A program made the position numbers and the translations under genes. From contig NZ_CP084911.1 of NCBI RefSeq assembly GCF_020535245.1, positions 907,001 to 971,000 of the forward strand: 64,000 nucleotides of DNA, in the 5' to 3' direction. Position 1 is the stretch's first letter; every line of letters starts with the position of its first letter. The DNA comes from Asticcacaulis sp. AND118. Lineage in GTDB: Bacteria; Pseudomonadota; Alphaproteobacteria; Caulobacterales; Caulobacteraceae. The notes under the pieces were generated by a model. It saw nothing but the letters and a program-made list of their open reading frames with translations. It was not told the DNA's origin and made no database searches. Below, piece after piece: positions 8,778 to 18,167 of this stretch.

Positions 8778-10787
8778 ATGCTCAAATCCCCTGCCTCCAA
8801 AACCGTTCCGTCGCTGCGCAAGGCCCTTTTGTGTCTGTCAGCGGCGGCGGTCGCGGGCCTTGCCCTGCCATTGATGTCAACCCGCGCGCTGGCCGAACCG
8901 GTCAGTATTGAGGCGCTGGCACAATATGAACAGACGAGCGGCGTGACCATTTCGCCTGACGGGAAACACATAGCGGCCCTGGTGGCCGCCAAGGGGCAGA
9001 AGTGGCCCGTCATTTCCATTTGGCAGGCGGATGACCTGTCCAAGCCGCCGGTGTGGATTCCTTCGGCCACCAACCGCATTACGGGCGTTGGCTTTTTCGG
9101 CAATGACAAGATCATCTTTCGTGCCGAGCAGGAAATCACCCGTTCGGATGGTCGCTTGAGCTTCACTGTCAAGACCTATACGGCCGACATAGACGGTAAG
9201 AATATTACCGAACCCTTCAAGACCGGTGGCCGCAGCGAGGCAAACACCGTCGGTGACGCCGCCGCCGTATGGCATAACGGGTTATACGATGAGGACAAGG
9301 TCATCATCAGAAAACCGAATGCGGCGGGTGCATCCGAATATTACGAATTGAGTCGTAAGACCGGTGCGACGCGACTGGTGGCTAAGGACAGCGAAAAGTG
9401 GTCGTTCCTCCCCGCGGGCGTCAACCTTACGACGGGTGAGCCGTTGATACGTCAGTCGGTCGACGTACGTGACGGCGGTAAATTTTACCTGATTACTCAG
9501 GTCAAAGACATCGCCACCGGTCAATGGATCGACCATCCCGAACTGGGTTTCGTACTGGAGCAGCGCGTCGACCTCGAAATTCTCGGCTATGACTCGGACC
9601 CGAACAAATTGTTCGTGCGGACCAATCGCGGTCGCGACCATAGCGCGATTTACAGCTACGATATCCGCGCGAAGAAGTTCACCGAAGAGCCGCTCTACGC
9701 TAACGAGAAGTACGACATCGTAAATATCGGCTTCAAACACGATTTTACCAATAAGAAGCTGGAATATGTGTCGGCTTTGTATGTTGGTGGTCCATCGCAA
9801 ATTCAGGTTTTACTGGATGAAAAGTGGGCCGGGCTTCAGCGCCAGGTCAAGGCGTCCTTTCCGGGTAAGAATGTCAATTTCCGTATGAACCGTGCCTATG
9901 ACAAGGCCGTGATCACGGTCGATGCGGTAGACTTCCCGACCGAATACTACATCTTCCAGGACGGCAAACTGGCCAAGATCGGTAGCGAACGCCCATGGAT
10001 AGATCCCAAGACGCTCGGTAAAGGGGAGTTCGTTACCTACAAAGCGCGCGACGGGTTGGAGATACCGGCTATCGTCACCTATCCGCCGCAATGGACGCCG
10101 GAAAAGGGGCCCGTGCCTTTGATTGTGCTGCCCCACGGCGGTCCGTGGGCGCGTGATTATATGGACTGGGACGGCAGCGGCTGGCCGCAGTTCCTCGCCA
10201 CACGCGGTATTGCCGTGATTCAACCTCAATATCGCGGGTCCGAAGGCTGGGGTGACAAGTTGTGGAAGGCCGGTGATAAGGAATGGGGGCAGAAGATGTC
10301 GGATGACAACGACGACGCGGCGGCCTTCATGGTATCCAAGGGCGTTGCTGATCCTAAGCGTCTCGCGATTTTCGGCTATTCTTACGGTGGCTTTGCCGCC
10401 ATTGCTGCCAGTGTCCGACCGGACAGCCCCTATCGCTGCGCCATTGCCGGCGCGGGGGTTTCCAGTCTGGAGCGTCTCGGGAATTTCTGGGGGAGCAATC
10501 ATATCCAGCGCGATATTCAGGGTCATACCGTCAAGGGGATGGATCCTATGAAGAACATAGATAAGGCCAATATCCCCATTCTGCTCTACCATGGCGACCG
10601 GGATCGTCAGGCCGATACGGATCATTCGCGTATGTTCTATCGCGCTATGAAGGCGGCCGGTAAGGATGTGCAATATGTCGAAATCAAGGACATGTGGCAT
10701 ACCCTGCCGTGGCGTCCGGCATGGCATACCGAAACACTCACCTTGATTGAAAACTACTTAAAGTCAGACAAATGTGGCCTTATGTAA
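8778..10787 (+). CDS. Secreted S9-family (prolyl oligopeptidase-type) peptidase
   Basis: 669 residues. The signal peptide is about 1-40 (KALLCLSAAAVAGLALPL, cleavage after ALA). A beta-propeller-like region with a TISPDGKHIAAL motif comes next, then the alpha/beta-hydrolase catalytic domain. The nucleophile is Ser535 in GYSYGGF, the acid is probably in HGDRDRQAD and the base is the His in DMWHTLPW. The oxyanion-side motif HGGPWARDYMDWDG is also present. These enzymes cleave short peptides, here in the periplasm or outside the cell. The TonB receptor gene downstream on the same strand suggests joint peptide uptake and digestion (inference). A ribosome site CGGAG precedes the ATG. Confidence 0.92.
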   Translation: MLKSPASKTVPSLRKALLCLSAAAVAGLALPLMSTRALAEPVSIEALAQYEQTSGVTISPDGKHIAALVAAKGQKWPVISIWQADDLSKPPVWIPSATNRITGVGFFGNDKIIFRAEQEITRSDGRLSFTVKTYTADIDGKNITEPFKTGGRSEANTVGDAAAVWHNGLYDEDKVIIRKPNAAGASEYYELSRKTGATRLVAKDSEKWSFLPAGVNLTTGEPLIRQSVDVRDGGKFYLITQVKDIATGQWIDHPELGFVLEQRVDLEILGYDSDPNKLFVRTNRGRDHSAIYSYDIRAKKFTEEPLYANEKYDIVNIGFKHDFTNKKLEYVSALYVGGPSQIQVLLDEKWAGLQRQVKASFPGKNVNFRMNRAYDKAVITVDAVDFPTEYYIFQDGKLAKIGSERPWIDPKTLGKGEFVTYKARDGLEIPAIVTYPPQWTPEKGPVPLIVLPHGGPWARDYMDWDGSGWPQFLATRGIAVIQPQYRGSEGWGDKLWKAGDKEWGQKMSDDNDDAAAFMVSKGVADPKRLAIFGYSYGGFAAIAASVRPDSPYRCAIAGAGVSSLERLGNFWGSNHIQRDIQGHTVKGMDPMKNIDKANIPILLYHGDRDRQADTDHSRMFYRAMKAAGKDVQYVEIKDMWHTLPWRPAWHTETLTLIENYLKSDKCGLM

Positions 10788-10807
10788 GAGTTTAAATTAA
10801 TCCTCTA

Positions 10808-10836
10808 AAGCCCGCCGTTACCTCGGCGGGCTTTTT
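10808..10836 (+). terminator. Rho-independent terminator of the S9 peptidase gene
   Basis: Stem AAGCCCGCCG paired with CGGCGGGCTT around a short loop, followed by a T run. It begins about 20 bp after the peptidase stop codon. Confidence 0.85.
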
Positions 10837-11100
10837 ATATCGTTGTTATAAATTGAGTAAATTTAAAATAAAGCCAAGGATTGAAATGGCTTATTCCCCC
10901 TTTATGTTTTAAAGCGGTATTTTTGGTTGAAAATTATGACTGTGGCGTAGTGGCAACATCGATATGTTTTTGTTGCATTGCCAACGATTATAGCATTGCG
11001 TCCCAAATGTGACGGGATAGTGTCGCTTAGTCTCAGTTTTGATGAATGTGTCATCACTTGGGTGAAAAGTAGGCTGGTTCGTATCCTTAAGGAGGCCGTG
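10837..11100. other. AT-rich leader region before the TonB receptor
   Basis: About 260 bp, clearly richer in A+T than its neighbours. It holds the putative promoter and untranslated leader of the receptor gene. An upstream in-frame extension of the receptor (from 10978) is open but lacks a ribosome site and would bury the signal peptide, so it is treated as untranslated. GATTATAGC near 10984 could be a -10 element; no confident -35 was seen. Confidence 0.4.
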
Positions 11101-14073
11101 TTGACCAACCCCGTATCCCTAACCCGCAAATGGCTTTTAGCTGGCACCGTGCTGACAGGGGCCCTGTTCGGGCTGGCCCCGGCGCATGCACAGGAGGTCG
11201 CCCCGGTCCCGGCCGATGAACCGGCTGCCGACGAGCCCACCGAAATTGTCATCACCGGCTCGCGTATCCGCAGCAAGGAATACACCTCTGCTTCGCCGGT
11301 AACGATTATCACCGCCGAAAAGTCGTCTGCCGCAGGCCTGATGTCGGCGTCCGAAATCTTGCAAAGCTCGACGGCGGCTGCCAGCTCGGGTCAAATCAAC
11401 AACACCTTCACCGGCTATGTCGTCGGCGGCGGCGCGGGCATCAGCACCATTTCGCTCCGTGGTTTGGGCGCTCAGCGTTCGCTGGTGCTGCTCAACGGAC
11501 GTCGTATGCCTCCGGCCGGCGTGGGCGGTACGGTCGGTCCCGTCGATCTCAACACCATCCCGAATAGTTTCGTCGCCCGTTACGAAATCTTGAAGGATGG
11601 TGCATCGTCGATCTACGGCTCCGACGCTGTCGCCGGTGTCGTCAATGTTATTACGCGCTCTAACTTCGAAGGCCTGCAGGTCGATGGTTCAACCAACATC
11701 ACGGAGCAGGGCGGTGGTGAAAGCTATACGCTGAGCGGTATCTGGGGTAAGTCGTTCGATCAGGGGCACCTGTCGGTCGCGCTCGAAGGGTATGAGCAAA
11801 AGGCCCTCGTTGCCGGCGATCGCGACGCTTTTGCGTGCCCCACCGACAACTATTACATTAATGGTCAACGTGCCGACGCCATCGACCCTACCACTGGCAA
11901 GTACAAGTGCTATACCCATGGCGTAGAAGGCTATGTCGGCACCTATGGGCCGATCGAGGCCTTCGGTGGTCTGGCCTTCTACGGTAGCCGCGCGATCACG
12001 CCCGGCGCCACGACTGACGGTGTTCCGGGCTGGGCCTTCATTCCGTATGAGCGCCGCAGTTTCTCGGACCCTCGTGGCATGAGTGCGACCATCCTGTCGC
12101 CGGTCAAGCGTGCAAGCCTGTTCGTTCAGGGCGAGTATCGTCCGGCAGGGCTGGGCGGTGCAGAGCTGTATACCGAAATCATGGCTACCAAGCGTGAGTC
12201 GGAGCAGGTCGGCTGGGCGCAGTTCTTCCCGTACTATCATGAACAATCCACGGCTAACCCGTTCCGGGTCGGCACTGCACCTGTTCGCTCGTTTATTCCA
12301 TCCTGGCCGAACAATGCGACGCTCGCGCAACTGGGGTATCCGGGCCTCATCGCTAACCCGATCGTGCTGTATCGTGTTGCGGCAGATCAGGATGTCAGCA
12401 CCTATCGCGTCTTGGGCGGCGTGCGTGGCGACTGGGGCAACTGGTCTTATGACGCTTACGTTTCGCATTCGAAATCTACGGGTGATTACTCCACCACGGC
12501 CATTATCAAGGACCGCGTCGATTACGGTACGGGCACCAACCAACTCGACATCTCGTTGATGCCGGGCGGTGTCTGCGGCACCGGCGCTCCGGCGGGCTGC
12601 GTGCCTCTGAATCTCTTCACAAAAGAAACGCTGGAAGACGGTGTCTTCTCGCAAGCCATTCTGGACTACTACTTCACCACTGATCGGGGTTCGACTGAGT
12701 ACACCCAGACGATCGTCGAAGGGTCCATAACGGGCGATCTCTTCACGCTGCCCGCCGGACCGGTGGGTTCGGCCTTTGGTATTTCGCTCCGTAAGGATGA
12801 AATCAATGACGTGCCTGGTCCCCTGTCACGGACGCAAAACATCTGGGGCCGCACCACTGCAGGCATTACCGCGGGCGAAGACACTCTGAAGGAAGTCTAC
12901 GCCGAATTGGAAGTGCCGCTGATCCAGAACGTAACGCCGTTCGTTAAGGACTTGAAGCTGAACGTTTCTGCGCGTTACTCCGACTACGACAGTGTGGGTT
13001 CGGACACGACCTACAAGGTCGGCCTGAACTGGGCGGTTGATGATCGCTTCCGTATCCGCGCCACTCACGGCACTTCATTCCGGGCTCCGGCGCTCTACGA
13101 ACTGTACCTCAAAGATCAGTCGGGCTTCCTCAGCCAGGCGTCTGTTGATCCCTGCATCAACTGGGGCGCTACCGGCGAAGGCGGTCAACCTGTCAAGAGC
13201 CAACAGGTTCGGGAAAACTGTGCTGCCGATGGTATCGATCCCGATTTCTCCGGCGGTTCGTCTTCGGCCGAAATCTTCACCGGCGGCGGTCTGGACCTGA
13301 AGCCGGAAACCTCGCAGGCGACGACCTTCGGTTTCGTTCTGACTCCGCCCGAAACCGGCTTCAAACTGGCAGTCGATTTCTGGAAGATTAAGGTCGAGGA
13401 GCAAATCTCGGCCTCCGGTTCGGCGGTTGTCGGCGCCTGTTATTCGGCCTTTGATTTCCCGACGAACCGCTTCTGTTCGCTGTTCGAGCGTGGTCCGGAT
13501 GGCGGCATCGCCACCATCGACGCTTCCTATCGCAACATCCCGTCGCAGGAAACGAAGGGGATCGACTTCACAGCCAATTACGAGAAGGAGTTCAATCTCG
13601 GTACTCTTTCCATGGATTTCGAAGCCACCTGGATCAAGGAATATCTGTCGCAGCTCTTCCCCGGCGACGTCGTGTATGACTATCAGGGTCTGGTGGGTGA
13701 GCCGGAGTGGACGGGCCGCTTGCAAACGCGCTTCTCGCGCAATGACTGGCGCGTGACCTACACCGTCAACTATACCGGTCCTACCAACAACGTTGGTCGC
13801 TTCGGTGAAGATGGTGTCACGGATGTGTTCTATGCCCTTGGCGCCAGCTATAAGGCATGGACCGAAGCCTGGTACTCTCATGACCTGTCGTTCCAATATA
13901 ATGGCAAAAACTGGGGCGTGATCACCGGCATCTCGAATCTGCTTGATGAGGAACCTCCCGTCGTCGGCGCGGGTGACACGGTAAGCCGTCTCGGCAACTA
14001 TCCGCTGTCGAGCCAGTATTACGAAGGTTACCTTGGACGTCAGTTCTTCCTGCGTCTGACCAAAACCTTCTAA
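11101..14073 (+). CDS. TonB-dependent receptor (TTG start)
   Basis: 990 residues from a TTG at 11101. That TTG has a perfect AAGGAGG ribosome site five bases upstream, and the start puts the signal peptide (LTRKWLLAGTVLTGALFGLA, cleavage after AHA) at the N-terminus. A TonB box (TEIVITGSRI) is followed by the plug (ISLRGLGAQRSLVLLNGRRM, KDGASSIYGSDAVAGVVNV). A large 22-strand barrel ends in the typical aromatic C-terminus (FFLRLTKTF). It belongs to the group of big Caulobacterales and Xanthomonas receptors that often import sugars or peptides. The upstream secreted peptidase favours a peptide substrate (inference). Confidence 0.95.
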   Translation: MTNPVSLTRKWLLAGTVLTGALFGLAPAHAQEVAPVPADEPAADEPTEIVITGSRIRSKEYTSASPVTIITAEKSSAAGLMSASEILQSSTAAASSGQINNTFTGYVVGGGAGISTISLRGLGAQRSLVLLNGRRMPPAGVGGTVGPVDLNTIPNSFVARYEILKDGASSIYGSDAVAGVVNVITRSNFEGLQVDGSTNITEQGGGESYTLSGIWGKSFDQGHLSVALEGYEQKALVAGDRDAFACPTDNYYINGQRADAIDPTTGKYKCYTHGVEGYVGTYGPIEAFGGLAFYGSRAITPGATTDGVPGWAFIPYERRSFSDPRGMSATILSPVKRASLFVQGEYRPAGLGGAELYTEIMATKRESEQVGWAQFFPYYHEQSTANPFRVGTAPVRSFIPSWPNNATLAQLGYPGLIANPIVLYRVAADQDVSTYRVLGGVRGDWGNWSYDAYVSHSKSTGDYSTTAIIKDRVDYGTGTNQLDISLMPGGVCGTGAPAGCVPLNLFTKETLEDGVFSQAILDYYFTTDRGSTEYTQTIVEGSITGDLFTLPAGPVGSAFGISLRKDEINDVPGPLSRTQNIWGRTTAGITAGEDTLKEVYAELEVPLIQNVTPFVKDLKLNVSARYSDYDSVGSDTTYKVGLNWAVDDRFRIRATHGTSFRAPALYELYLKDQSGFLSQASVDPCINWGATGEGGQPVKSQQVRENCAADGIDPDFSGGSSSAEIFTGGGLDLKPETSQATTFGFVLTPPETGFKLAVDFWKIKVEEQISASGSAVVGACYSAFDFPTNRFCSLFERGPDGGIATIDASYRNIPSQETKGIDFTANYEKEFNLGTLSMDFEATWIKEYLSQLFPGDVVYDYQGLVGEPEWTGRLQTRFSRNDWRVTYTVNYTGPTNNVGRFGEDGVTDVFYALGASYKAWTEAWYSHDLSFQYNGKNWGVITGISNLLDEEPPVVGAGDTVSRLGNYPLSSQYYEGYLGRQFFLRLTKTF

Positions 14074-14093
14074 TAAAAAAACGCATGCTCAAG

Positions 14094-14126
14094 AGCCCCA
14101 CCTGATCCATCAGGTGGGGCTTTTTT
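14094..14126 (+). terminator. Rho-independent terminator of the TonB receptor gene
   Basis: A perfect 12-bp stem, AGCCCCACCTGA with TCAGGTGGGGCT, has a 4-base loop and a T run, 20 bp after the receptor stop codon. It separates the receptor from the histidine kinase gene that follows on the same strand. Confidence 0.92.
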
Positions 14127-14199
14127 ACGTTGAAAGCTTGGAAAACACCGGGAATGACGTATCACTGGCACAACCGCTTTCTCCAGACTTGAGAGGTTC

Positions 14200-17100
14200 A
14201 TGTTCAGTCCGTCTGAAAGTTCGATAAGTGGCTACGTATTGCTTCTGGCTGCCGCCGCTTACGTAGTGGGATTGGGGTGGATTGGCGTTCGAGCGGAGAA
14301 ATCCACAGCACTTAAACGTTTTCGCCTTCCGGCCTATGCCTTGTCGCTGGGCGTCTATTGCACCAGTTGGACCTTTTTCGGCGCGGTGGGGTCGGCGGCA
14401 GGCGAGGGGTGGAACTTCGTCCCCATCTATTTGGGCCCGATATTGGTCTGGGTGCTGGCGTCCGGCTTTCTCAGCCGTCTGATTGCCGCGGTGCGGGCCG
14501 AAGGCGCGACTTCGATTTCCGACTTCATCGGCGCGCGTTTCGGCAAGAGCCGGGGCGTGGCGGCGCTGGTCACCCTGCTGGCCCTGTTCGGCACTATCCC
14601 TTACGTCGCCCTGCAACTGCGTTCGGTCGGCACCAGCTTCGCGGCGGTGGCCGGCGGCGGACGTCTCTGGCCCATGGCTCTGACGGCGCTGGCCCTGGCG
14701 CTGTTCGCCATGCTGTTCGGCACGCGGCACTATGTGGCGTCGAGCCGCAACGAAGGCATATTATATGTCGTCGCCTCGGAATCTCTGGTCAAGCTGGTGG
14801 CGCTGATCGCCGTGTCGGGCTTCGCCATACTGAGTTTTATGGCCGCGCCGGCAGGCGTCCGAGAAGCCGGCTGGACGCATTTTTCGGCCAATTTCGCGCC
14901 GTCCCAGCTCAATCTCGACTTTGTCATTATCACGCTCTTGTCCATGGCGGCGGTCGTGTGCCTGCCGCGTCAGTTCTATACGGGCGTCATCGGCGCCGAC
15001 CGTCCGGAGGATGCAGCCAAAGCCCGGTGGCCGTTCGCCGCCTATCTGCTGTTGACGCTGCTCGTCATCCCGCCCATTACCCTGGCCGGGCTGACGCTTC
15101 TGGGGCCGGACGTGCCGCGTGACCTGTTCGTGCTCAACCTGCCCTATGCGGCGGGGCTGAACGGCCTGACCCTGTTGGTCTTCATCGGCGGGTTCGCGGC
15201 GGCCACCGGCATGGTGCTGGTTGAAACCATCGCCCTGTCGACCATGATTTCCAACGATCTGATCGCACCCTTCCTGCTGCGTAACCGCAGCGCTTCGGGA
15301 GCGGCGGATTTCGGGCGATTGATGCTGTGGGTGCGCCGCGCGTCGATCGGCGGCGTGATGGGCGCGGCCCTGACCTACGCCCTGTGGGTGCCGCCGGGGC
15401 AGCAACTGGCGGTTATCGGCCATATCGCCTTTGCCGCCATCGCGCAGTTCACGCCGGCCCTGTTGCTGGCCGTCAGCGGCCGGGGTCGCGACGCCGTGGC
15501 GGTGCAGGCCGGTTTGCTGGCCGGGCTGATCGTGTGGGCCTACACCCTGTTCTGGCCGACGGTGGCGCCGCGTGCGTTATTGGATGCCGCCGCCTATGGG
15601 TGGTTCGATCCGCAAGGGTTGTTCGGGGTGCGGGCCTGGCTCGGCGATCTCAGCCCGCTGGTCCACGGCGTGACGGCGTCGCTGGGAGCGAACTTTGCCG
15701 CCTGGGGTCTGGCCACCGTCTTCGGGCGCACGCGACCCGGCCTGTCCCTGCGGCTGGCCCCGGCGGTCCGCGAAGGGGCGGTGCACAATCTGGGGCAATT
15801 GACGGCCCTGACCGCACGCTTCGCCGGCCCGGAAGCCGTGGCCGAAGCCTTTGGACGCGTGCAGGACAATGCGCCCGTCGACCGCGCCGCCGCCCGCCTC
15901 GCCGAACGGCTCATCGCCGGGGTGGTCGGCGCGCCGTCGGCGCACGCCATCGTCTCCTCCGCCCTGTCCGGCACGTCCATCAGCGTCGACGAGGTGGCGC
16001 GACTGCTCGACCGATCGGGCCAGAGCCTGCAGTTTTCGCGCGGTCTTCTGGCGGCGACTTTGGAAAATATCGATCCCGGCGTCAGCGTGGTCGATCAGAA
16101 CCTGCGCCTCGTGGCGTGGAATTCGCGCTATCTGAAGCTGTTCCAGTATCCGCCGGAACTGGTGCGCGTCGGCACGCCGGTGGCTGATCTGATCCGCTTC
16201 AATGCCGAGCGTGGCGAATGCGGGCCGGGCGAGGTCGAAAGCCACGTCGCGCGCCGCCTCGATCACATGCGGCGGGGCACACATCACGCCTTTCAGCGCC
16301 GCCGCAACGACGAACGGGTGATCCGCACGGTCGGCGGTCCCATGCCCGGCGGCGGCTATGTAATGTGCTTCACAGACGTGACGGGCGAGGCCGATGCGTT
16401 GGCCGCGCTGGAGACCGCGCGCGTCGAACTGGAAAGCCGCGTCGAGCGACGCACGGCGGAGCTACGGGCCGCCAATGCGGCGCTGGCGCGCGCCACCGAA
16501 GAAAAGACGCGCTTTCTGGCGGCGGCCAGTCACGATCTGCTGCAACCGCTGCACGCCGCTCGCCTGTTCACCGCCGCGCTGGCCGAAGAGACGGAAGGCG
16601 CATCGAAGGCGCTGGTCGGCAATGTCGAACGCTCGATCGAAGCCGCCGACGCTCTGCTGCGTTCGCTGCTGGATATTTCGAAGCTCGATGCCGGGGGCGT
16701 CGTGCCGTGCCCGGTGCGCTTCGACCTGTCGCTGTTGGCGCGCGATCTCGGCCTCATCTTCACGCCGCTGGCAGCGGAAAAGGGGCTCGAACTGCGCGTG
16801 ATCGCACCGCCGGTCTGGGTCGAGACCGACCGTAACCTGCTGCGCTCGATCCTGCAGAACTTCCTGTCCAATGCCGTGCGCTATACCCAAACCGGCGGCG
16901 TGCTGCTGGTCCTGCGGCTGCGTGCGGCGACCGTGCGGGCGGAGGTCTACGACACCGGGGTCGGCATCGCCGAAGTCGATCAGGCGGTGATTTTCCGCGA
17001 GTTCGAGCGACTGGGGACGTCTGGCGAAGCCGGGGTCGGGCTGGGGCTGGCCATTGTCGAGCGGACGGCGCGACTGCTGGACCTGCCGGTCGATCTGAGG

Positions 17101-17550
17101 TCGCGGGCTGGACGGGGCAGCCGCTTTGCTGTGACCCTGCCGCGCATAGCGCCGGCCGCGCCCGAACCATCCTCGTCGCCACAGGCGCAGGCTCCGGCCC
17201 CCGTGCGTACGGTACTGATCGTCGATGACCAGCCCTCGGTGCGCGAAGCCATGCAAGCCCTGTTGCCGCAATGGGGGTGCGAGGTGCTGTCCGCCGCCAA
17301 CGCCGAAGACGCGTTGCACCTGTCGGTCGAGGCCGAATGCGGGCTGATCGATTGCGATCTGGGCGGCGAGACCAACGGGCTGGATCTGATCGCGCGTTTG
17401 AAAGCGCGCCGGCCCGCCATGCGTCTGGCTCTGATCACCGCTGACCGCAGCCCGGCCATCGAAGCCGCGGCCGAAACCCTGAACGTTCCGGTCTTCGCCA
17501 AGCCTGTGGACCCGAAAACCTTGCGGCAGTGGTTAGGAGCTGGGGGTTAG
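14200..17550 (+). CDS. Hybrid sensor histidine kinase with N-terminal sodium:solute symporter domain (CrbS-like)
   Basis: 1116 residues. An SSS-type transporter domain of about 13 helices (about 1-500; TSISDFIGARFGKSRG) comes first. A PAS domain follows (about 617-730; LENIDPGVSVVDQNLRLVAWNSRYL), then HisKA with phospho-acceptor His778 in ASHDLLQPL, HATPase (LQNFLSNAVRY, DTGVGI, GVGLGLAIVERTARLL) and a C-terminal receiver whose Asp is probably 1051 (GLIDCDLGG). This layout matches CrbS/MxtR-type kinases, which with a LuxR-type regulator control acetate and related carbon use. A gene for such a regulator lies tail to tail with it. Whether the symporter part transports or only senses is unknown. 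Confidence 0.92.
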   Translation: MFSPSESSISGYVLLLAAAAYVVGLGWIGVRAEKSTALKRFRLPAYALSLGVYCTSWTFFGAVGSAAGEGWNFVPIYLGPILVWVLASGFLSRLIAAVRAEGATSISDFIGARFGKSRGVAALVTLLALFGTIPYVALQLRSVGTSFAAVAGGGRLWPMALTALALALFAMLFGTRHYVASSRNEGILYVVASESLVKLVALIAVSGFAILSFMAAPAGVREAGWTHFSANFAPSQLNLDFVIITLLSMAAVVCLPRQFYTGVIGADRPEDAAKARWPFAAYLLLTLLVIPPITLAGLTLLGPDVPRDLFVLNLPYAAGLNGLTLLVFIGGFAAATGMVLVETIALSTMISNDLIAPFLLRNRSASGAADFGRLMLWVRRASIGGVMGAALTYALWVPPGQQLAVIGHIAFAAIAQFTPALLLAVSGRGRDAVAVQAGLLAGLIVWAYTLFWPTVAPRALLDAAAYGWFDPQGLFGVRAWLGDLSPLVHGVTASLGANFAAWGLATVFGRTRPGLSLRLAPAVREGAVHNLGQLTALTARFAGPEAVAEAFGRVQDNAPVDRAAARLAERLIAGVVGAPSAHAIVSSALSGTSISVDEVARLLDRSGQSLQFSRGLLAATLENIDPGVSVVDQNLRLVAWNSRYLKLFQYPPELVRVGTPVADLIRFNAERGECGPGEVESHVARRLDHMRRGTHHAFQRRRNDERVIRTVGGPMPGGGYVMCFTDVTGEADALAALETARVELESRVERRTAELRAANAALARATEEKTRFLAAASHDLLQPLHAARLFTAALAEETEGASKALVGNVERSIEAADALLRSLLDISKLDAGGVVPCPVRFDLSLLARDLGLIFTPLAAEKGLELRVIAPPVWVETDRNLLRSILQNFLSNAVRYTQTGGVLLVLRLRAATVRAEVYDTGVGIAEVDQAVIFREFERLGTSGEAGVGLGLAIVERTARLLDLPVDLRSRAGRGSRFAVTLPRIAPAAPEPSSSPQAQAPAPVRTVLIVDDQPSVREAMQALLPQWGCEVLSAANAEDALHLSVEAECGLIDCDLGGETNGLDLIARLKARRPAMRLALITADRSPAIEAAAETLNVPVFAKPVDPKTLRQWLGAGG

Positions 17551-18167
17551 GCCCCGATCCCCAGGGCCTTGGCCGCCAGCACTGCCTGCGTCCGGTTATG
17601 CACGTCGAGCTTGCGCATGATCGCCGTCATATGGGCCTTCACCGTGGCTTCCGAAATACTCAGGTCGAAAGCGATTTGTTTGTTGAGTCGGCCTGCCAGT
17701 ACCCCCAGCAACACACGCAACTGCGTCGGCGTCAGATCGGCGACCTTGGCCGCCACCGTATCGACGGCCTCGTCTTCCGGCGCCGTCTCGGCGAACCGCC
17801 CCTCCAGCGCATCCAGAATGGCCTGCTGCATGTGGGGCAGCGACTGGTCCTTGCCGATAAAGCCCACCGCCCCGAACCGACGGGCCTCACGCGCCGCCTT
17901 CTCGGCTTCGGCCGCGGACACCACCAGAATCGGCACCTCCGGGGCTTCGGCATGCAATAAGGCCACGCCGGAAAATCCTTCCGCGCCGGGCATCTTCAGA
18001 TCGAGCAGGGTCAGGCTGAGATTCTGCGCCCCGCGCACTGCCTCCAGCGCCGTATCCAGTGTACCCGCCTCGATGATCTCGGCCCCCGGCCGCACCTTGC
18101 GCGCAGCCATCGTCAGGGCCTGCCGGAACAGCGGGTGGTCGTCGGCGATAAGAATGGACTCGGACAT
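17547..18167 (-). CDS. NarL/LuxR-family response regulator (CrbR-like), probable partner of the hybrid kinase
   Basis: 206 residues. The receiver domain carries acidic DD at 9-10, phospho-acceptor Asp56 in LTLLDLKMPG and the conserved Lys in GFIGKDQ. A linker follows, then a LuxR-type helix-turn-helix at about 140-200 (LTPTQLRVLLGVLAGRLNKQIAFDLSISEATVKAHM). Its stop codon overlaps that of the kinase by 4 bp on the opposite strand (TTAG), so the two genes are convergent. CrbR/ErdR-type regulators activate acetyl-CoA synthetase genes. That role is inferred here from architecture and neighbourhood, since no target gene lies in the window. Confidence 0.88.
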   Translation of the reverse strand: MSESILIADDHPLFRQALTMAARKVRPGAEIIEAGTLDTALEAVRGAQNLSLTLLDLKMPGAEGFSGVALLHAEAPEVPILVVSAAEAEKAAREARRFGAVGFIGKDQSLPHMQQAILDALEGRFAETAPEDEAVDTVAAKVADLTPTQLRVLLGVLAGRLNKQIAFDLSISEATVKAHMTAIMRKLDVHNRTQAVLAAKALGIGA

